Part shown: positions 61,329-64,000 of the stretch, in pieces
Position numbering within the stretch: the stretch's first letter is position 1
Layout of the letters: every line of letters begins with the position of its first letter
Assembly: GCA_013298775.1 (NCBI GenBank)
Contig: JAAFIV010000017.1
Span: 1 to 64,000, forward strand
DNA: 64,000 nucleotides
Direction: 5' to 3'
Source of the DNA: Ignavibacteria bacterium
Lineage (GTDB): Bacteria; Bacteroidota; Ignavibacteria; Kapaibacteriales; UBA4661
Made by a program: the position numbers and the translations under genes
The notes under the pieces: generated by a model
Seen by the model: only the letters and a program-made list of their open reading frames with translations
What the model was told of the DNA's origin: nothing
The model's database searches: none

Positions 61329-63185
61329 ATGACGCATTCTTCCTTTCAACAACACTCGCATTCTTTGTCAAACGATGGCGACAGCACAGACGCTCTCGAA
61401 CAAGGTGCTGTGCCAGATTCCGACGAGCCACCACCTGCATCCGCGTATTCTGCAAACGCAAACAAAAGAGAAAAACACCGCAAAGAGAAACGATTCAAGG
61501 GTATTCCCGCATCATCGGGGATTGTGATTGGTAAAGCAGTTATTCTTGCAACCGAAGCTATTGCCATTAAAGACACGCTCATTCCTGAAGACCGCATAGA
61601 TGCTGAGATTGAGCGATTTGCTCATGCCGTACAAGAATGCACCCACGAGCTACACCGTATTGTTACAATGGCAAATGACGAAGCCCCCGTTGCAGCACCA
61701 ATTCTCGAAGCACAGCTCTTTATCTTAAACGACCCCACTATTGCTGAAATGATTGCGGGACGCATCCGCAAGTGCTACCATGCCGAAAGCGCGGTACAGG
61801 AGGTGTTCGACAGCCAGCAAGCAATTCTGCGCCATGCAAGCGATTCCTACCTCCGCGAGCGAGCAGTGGACTTGGACAATGTAAAACAACGGCTGCTCAA
61901 TTTCCTCACGGGACGCAATACCGTTACCACCACGCAGCCAGAAGGCATCGTGATTACCGAATCGCTTACGCCATCCGACGTGATGCTGTTTCGTAAAAGC
62001 GGCATGACGGCGTTTGGTACGGAAACAAGCGGTATCACCTCGCACGCAGCGATTTTAGCCCGCTCGCTCGGCATTCCGTCGGTGGTGGGTTTGGCGAATA
62101 TTTGCAAGCGCATTTCCACAGGAAGCACGGTAATTATTGATGGATATGCGGGGATTATCATCGCAAACCCGCTTCCCGACACAATTTCTCGCTACGAGCA
62201 GCGTGTGGAAGATTTGGAACATCACGCCCGCAAACTCGGCAAACTCGCGCACCTGCCTTCCCAAACCAGCGACGGACGCAAAGTCCACCTTTTTGCCAAT
62301 GCCGATACGCCCGAAGAGATAGAATTAGCGCGAGCTTCTGGCGCGGAAGGTGTTGGGCTGATTCGTACAGAATTGCAGATTTTAACGCATAATTTTGTTC
62401 CCGATGAGGACGAGCAAACAACGTTCTACAAAGAGCTTGCCGAACGCGCCTATCCGCTTCCCATCACGCTTCGTGCCTTCGATATTGGCAGCGATAAATC
62501 CTTTGGCTTAATTGCCAATGAGCCAAATCCCGCACTAGGACTGCGTGGACTGCGCTTTTTGCTCAAAAATAAAGCCGTGTTTATGGCACAACTCCGCGCT
62601 ATTCTCCGCGCTTCGTGCCATCGCAACGTGCGCCTGATGTTGCCGATGATTACGACGGTGCAGGAGTTTCAGAAATCCTTGCAATGGGTGGAAGAATGTA
62701 AAGCGAAATTGAAGGAAAACGGAGAAGAATTCGATGCGCAAATGCCCGTCGGTGCAATGATTGAAACACCCGCAGCCGCGCTCATCGCCCGCGAACTCGG
62801 CGCACTTGCGGACTTTTTTAGCATCGGCACCAACGACCTCACACAATACACGCTTGCCACCGACCGCATGAATGCTAGCACGACACAGATTTATGACACC
62901 TTCCATCCTGCTATTTTGCGCCTCTTGAAAATGATTGTGGATGCGGCGCATTTCAACAACATTCCCGTTGCTGTGTGCGGTGAATTTGCCAGCCACGCCG
63001 CCGCGACCGAGCTGCTTATCGGCTTGGGAATTGAGGAATTAAGCGTCGCGCCGAGTTCGCTTCTGGAAGTGAAAAAGCGTGTTCGCAAGGCTGTTTTTTC
63101 TCAAACAAAGCAGCTTGCAGGGGAATCGCTGCATTGTAGCACTGGCTCGGAAGTGCGGAAATTCCTCACTTCGGGAACGAATTAG
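61329..63185 (+). CDS. ptsI: Phosphoenolpyruvate-protein phosphotransferase (PTS enzyme I)
   Basis: 618 residues, 40-50 longer than usual at the N-terminus (low-complexity QQHSHSLSNDGDSTDALEQG and a Lys/Arg-rich stretch). The EI core GIPASSGIVIGKAVIL, the phosphohistidine in TSGITSHAAILARSLG (about residue 239) and the PEP-binding C-terminal barrel (FSIGTNDLTQYTLATDRMN, AVCGEFASH) are complete. It starts the PTS phosphorelay from PEP to HPr. No HPr or sugar-specific EII gene is in the window, so the pathway may be regulatory here. Confidence 0.93.
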   Translation: MTHSSFQQHSHSLSNDGDSTDALEQGAVPDSDEPPPASAYSANANKREKHRKEKRFKGIPASSGIVIGKAVILATEAIAIKDTLIPEDRIDAEIERFAHAVQECTHELHRIVTMANDEAPVAAPILEAQLFILNDPTIAEMIAGRIRKCYHAESAVQEVFDSQQAILRHASDSYLRERAVDLDNVKQRLLNFLTGRNTVTTTQPEGIVITESLTPSDVMLFRKSGMTAFGTETSGITSHAAILARSLGIPSVVGLANICKRISTGSTVIIDGYAGIIIANPLPDTISRYEQRVEDLEHHARKLGKLAHLPSQTSDGRKVHLFANADTPEEIELARASGAEGVGLIRTELQILTHNFVPDEDEQTTFYKELAERAYPLPITLRAFDIGSDKSFGLIANEPNPALGLRGLRFLLKNKAVFMAQLRAILRASCHRNVRLMLPMITTVQEFQKSLQWVEECKAKLKENGEEFDAQMPVGAMIETPAAALIARELGALADFFSIGTNDLTQYTLATDRMNASTTQIYDTFHPAILRLLKMIVDAAHFNNIPVAVCGEFASHAAATELLIGLGIEELSVAPSSLLEVKKRVRKAVFSQTKQLAGESLHCSTGSEVRKFLTSGTN

Positions 63186-63397
63186 GGCTAAACCCAAGAT
63201 TCTACCATTTCTGCAACCATTTCTGCATTTTTGCGTTTACTGCTGTCGTAGGGGAGCAGAAAGTGGGGGAAATTTGCCCAAAAGTAAATAGCCCAAACAC
63301 CGCAATAAACCTCAACAATTACCTTCTTTTCTCATTTTTTGAAAGTGTGTGTTGTATGTTTTTTTCGTCGTCGTTATCCTTGTTTTCTCCTTCATCA

Positions 63398-64000
63398 ATG
63401 CGCTCAACTGCGCTCCGCTTGGCACTTGTAGCAGTTATGGGTATGGCGGCAAGCCATTCTTCGAGTATTGCACAAGAGCAATATCGCCTCACAGCACCGC
63501 CAAGTGGCAACAATCAACGCGCTTCGGTTACGCAGTACATTGGTTTGGTAAAAATTACAGTGGATTACAATAGCCCAAATGTTACGAGTCCGCAAGGGCA
63601 AGACCGGACGGGAAAAATCTGGGGACAGCTTATTCCCTACGGTTTGGGGGATTCAGATTTTGGTTTGCTCCAAAAAATGCCATGGCGAGCGGGCGCGAAT
63701 GAAAACACCGCGATTTCCTTTTCGCACGATGTGGTAATTGAAGGACAAAAGCTCCCCGCAGGACGCTACGGCTTCCACACGATTCCAGGCGCGGACGAGT
63801 GGACGCTGATTTTCTCGAAAGTGTCAACGGCGTGGGGAAGCTATTTCTACCGCGAAGCAGACGACGCGCTGCGTGTACGGGTGAAGCCGCAAAAAAGCGA
63901 GTTTAACCAATGGCTCACCTACGAGTTCCCCGTGCGCAAGCCGAATTCCGCCGTGTGTGCGCTCTTGTGGGAAAATTTAAAAGTTCCGTTTACAATTGAT
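63398..64000 (+). CDS. DUF2911 family secreted protein (cut by window edge)
   Basis: 201 residues visible. The signal peptide MRSTALRLALVAVMGMAASH ends near SSSIAQ. The mature part reads VGLVKITVDYNSPNV-like sequence, IWGQLIPYG, MPWRAGANENTAISFSHDVVI, LPAGRYGFHTIPG and WTLIFSKVSTAWGSYFY, the DUF2911 pattern. The function is unknown. The start at 63398 gives a clean signal peptide, although an in-frame ATG at 63356 exists. The reading frame is open at the right edge. Confidence 0.87.
   Translation, partial: MRSTALRLALVAVMGMAASHSSSIAQEQYRLTAPPSGNNQRASVTQYIGLVKITVDYNSPNVTSPQGQDRTGKIWGQLIPYGLGDSDFGLLQKMPWRAGANENTAISFSHDVVIEGQKLPAGRYGFHTIPGADEWTLIFSKVSTAWGSYFYREADDALRVRVKPQKSEFNQWLTYEFPVRKPNSAVCALLWENLKVPFTID

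Overview
The window reads as chromosomal DNA of a member of the Bacteroidetes/Chlorobi (FCB) assemblage. The grounds are: a short primary sigma factor without region 1.1 (60086-60949); promoters of the TTG-N20-TAnnTTTG type in front of ccmF and groES; a C-terminal type IX secretion sorting domain (31893-33794); DUF6588-like, DUF4386, DUF2911, OmpA and TonB-dependent proteins; and weak or absent Shine-Dalgarno sites. An Ignavibacteria/Kapabacteria-like or deep Chlorobi lineage is my guess. No tRNA, rRNA, CRISPR array or intact transposase was recognised.

Layout. 1-1400: 5' end of ilvD on the minus strand, behind what looks like a complete leader-peptide attenuator. 1477-8502: plus-strand genes ccmF, a coiled-coil membrane protein, a HIT protein, hisF, a helix-hairpin-helix protein, arginase and a CapA-type protein. 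8670-15276: an outer-membrane protein, an IS30 remnant, glutaryl-CoA dehydrogenase and a very large LytS-type sensor kinase. 15369-29382: membrane and redox proteins, a POT transporter, a c-di-AMP cyclase, asnS, a histone H1-like protein, a nuclease-like gene broken by a stop, a TonB-dependent receptor, an ABC exporter pair and mazG. 29579-35803: groESL under CIRCE control, an ECF sigma factor with an unusual anti-sigma/TonB/T9SS fusion, and an S6-L9 operon with no S18 gene. 35920-50604: DUF58, a double-OmpA protein, an ECF42-type sigma factor, an orphan sugar permease, a beta-lactamase-fold protein, a SpoIIE-type phosphatase, dapA, and a Crp-type regulator flanked by two DUF4386 genes. 50821-59535: a colinear minus-strand block, recA-tatA-tatB-gatA-ferredoxin-rhomboid-tonB-HAD-def-yqgE-fkbM. 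60086-64000: rpoD, ptsI and a truncated DUF2911 gene.

Much of the intergenic space holds small non-coding mobile-looking elements of about 140-225 bp. Several have inverted ends and apparent target duplications (8 bp for the GTAACTGGTCAG type). The same palindromic cores recur inside different ends, and the same ends enclose different cores. One element is nested inside another with a 13-bp duplication. This modular element system, the ilvD attenuator and the sigma/anti-sigma/TonB/T9SS arrangement are the most interesting points.

Many neighbouring genes are unrelated housekeeping functions. The clearest functional units are groES-groEL, sigma factor plus fused regulator, the ABC ATPase/permease pair (now split by an element), rpsF-rplI and the two Tat subunits beside recA.
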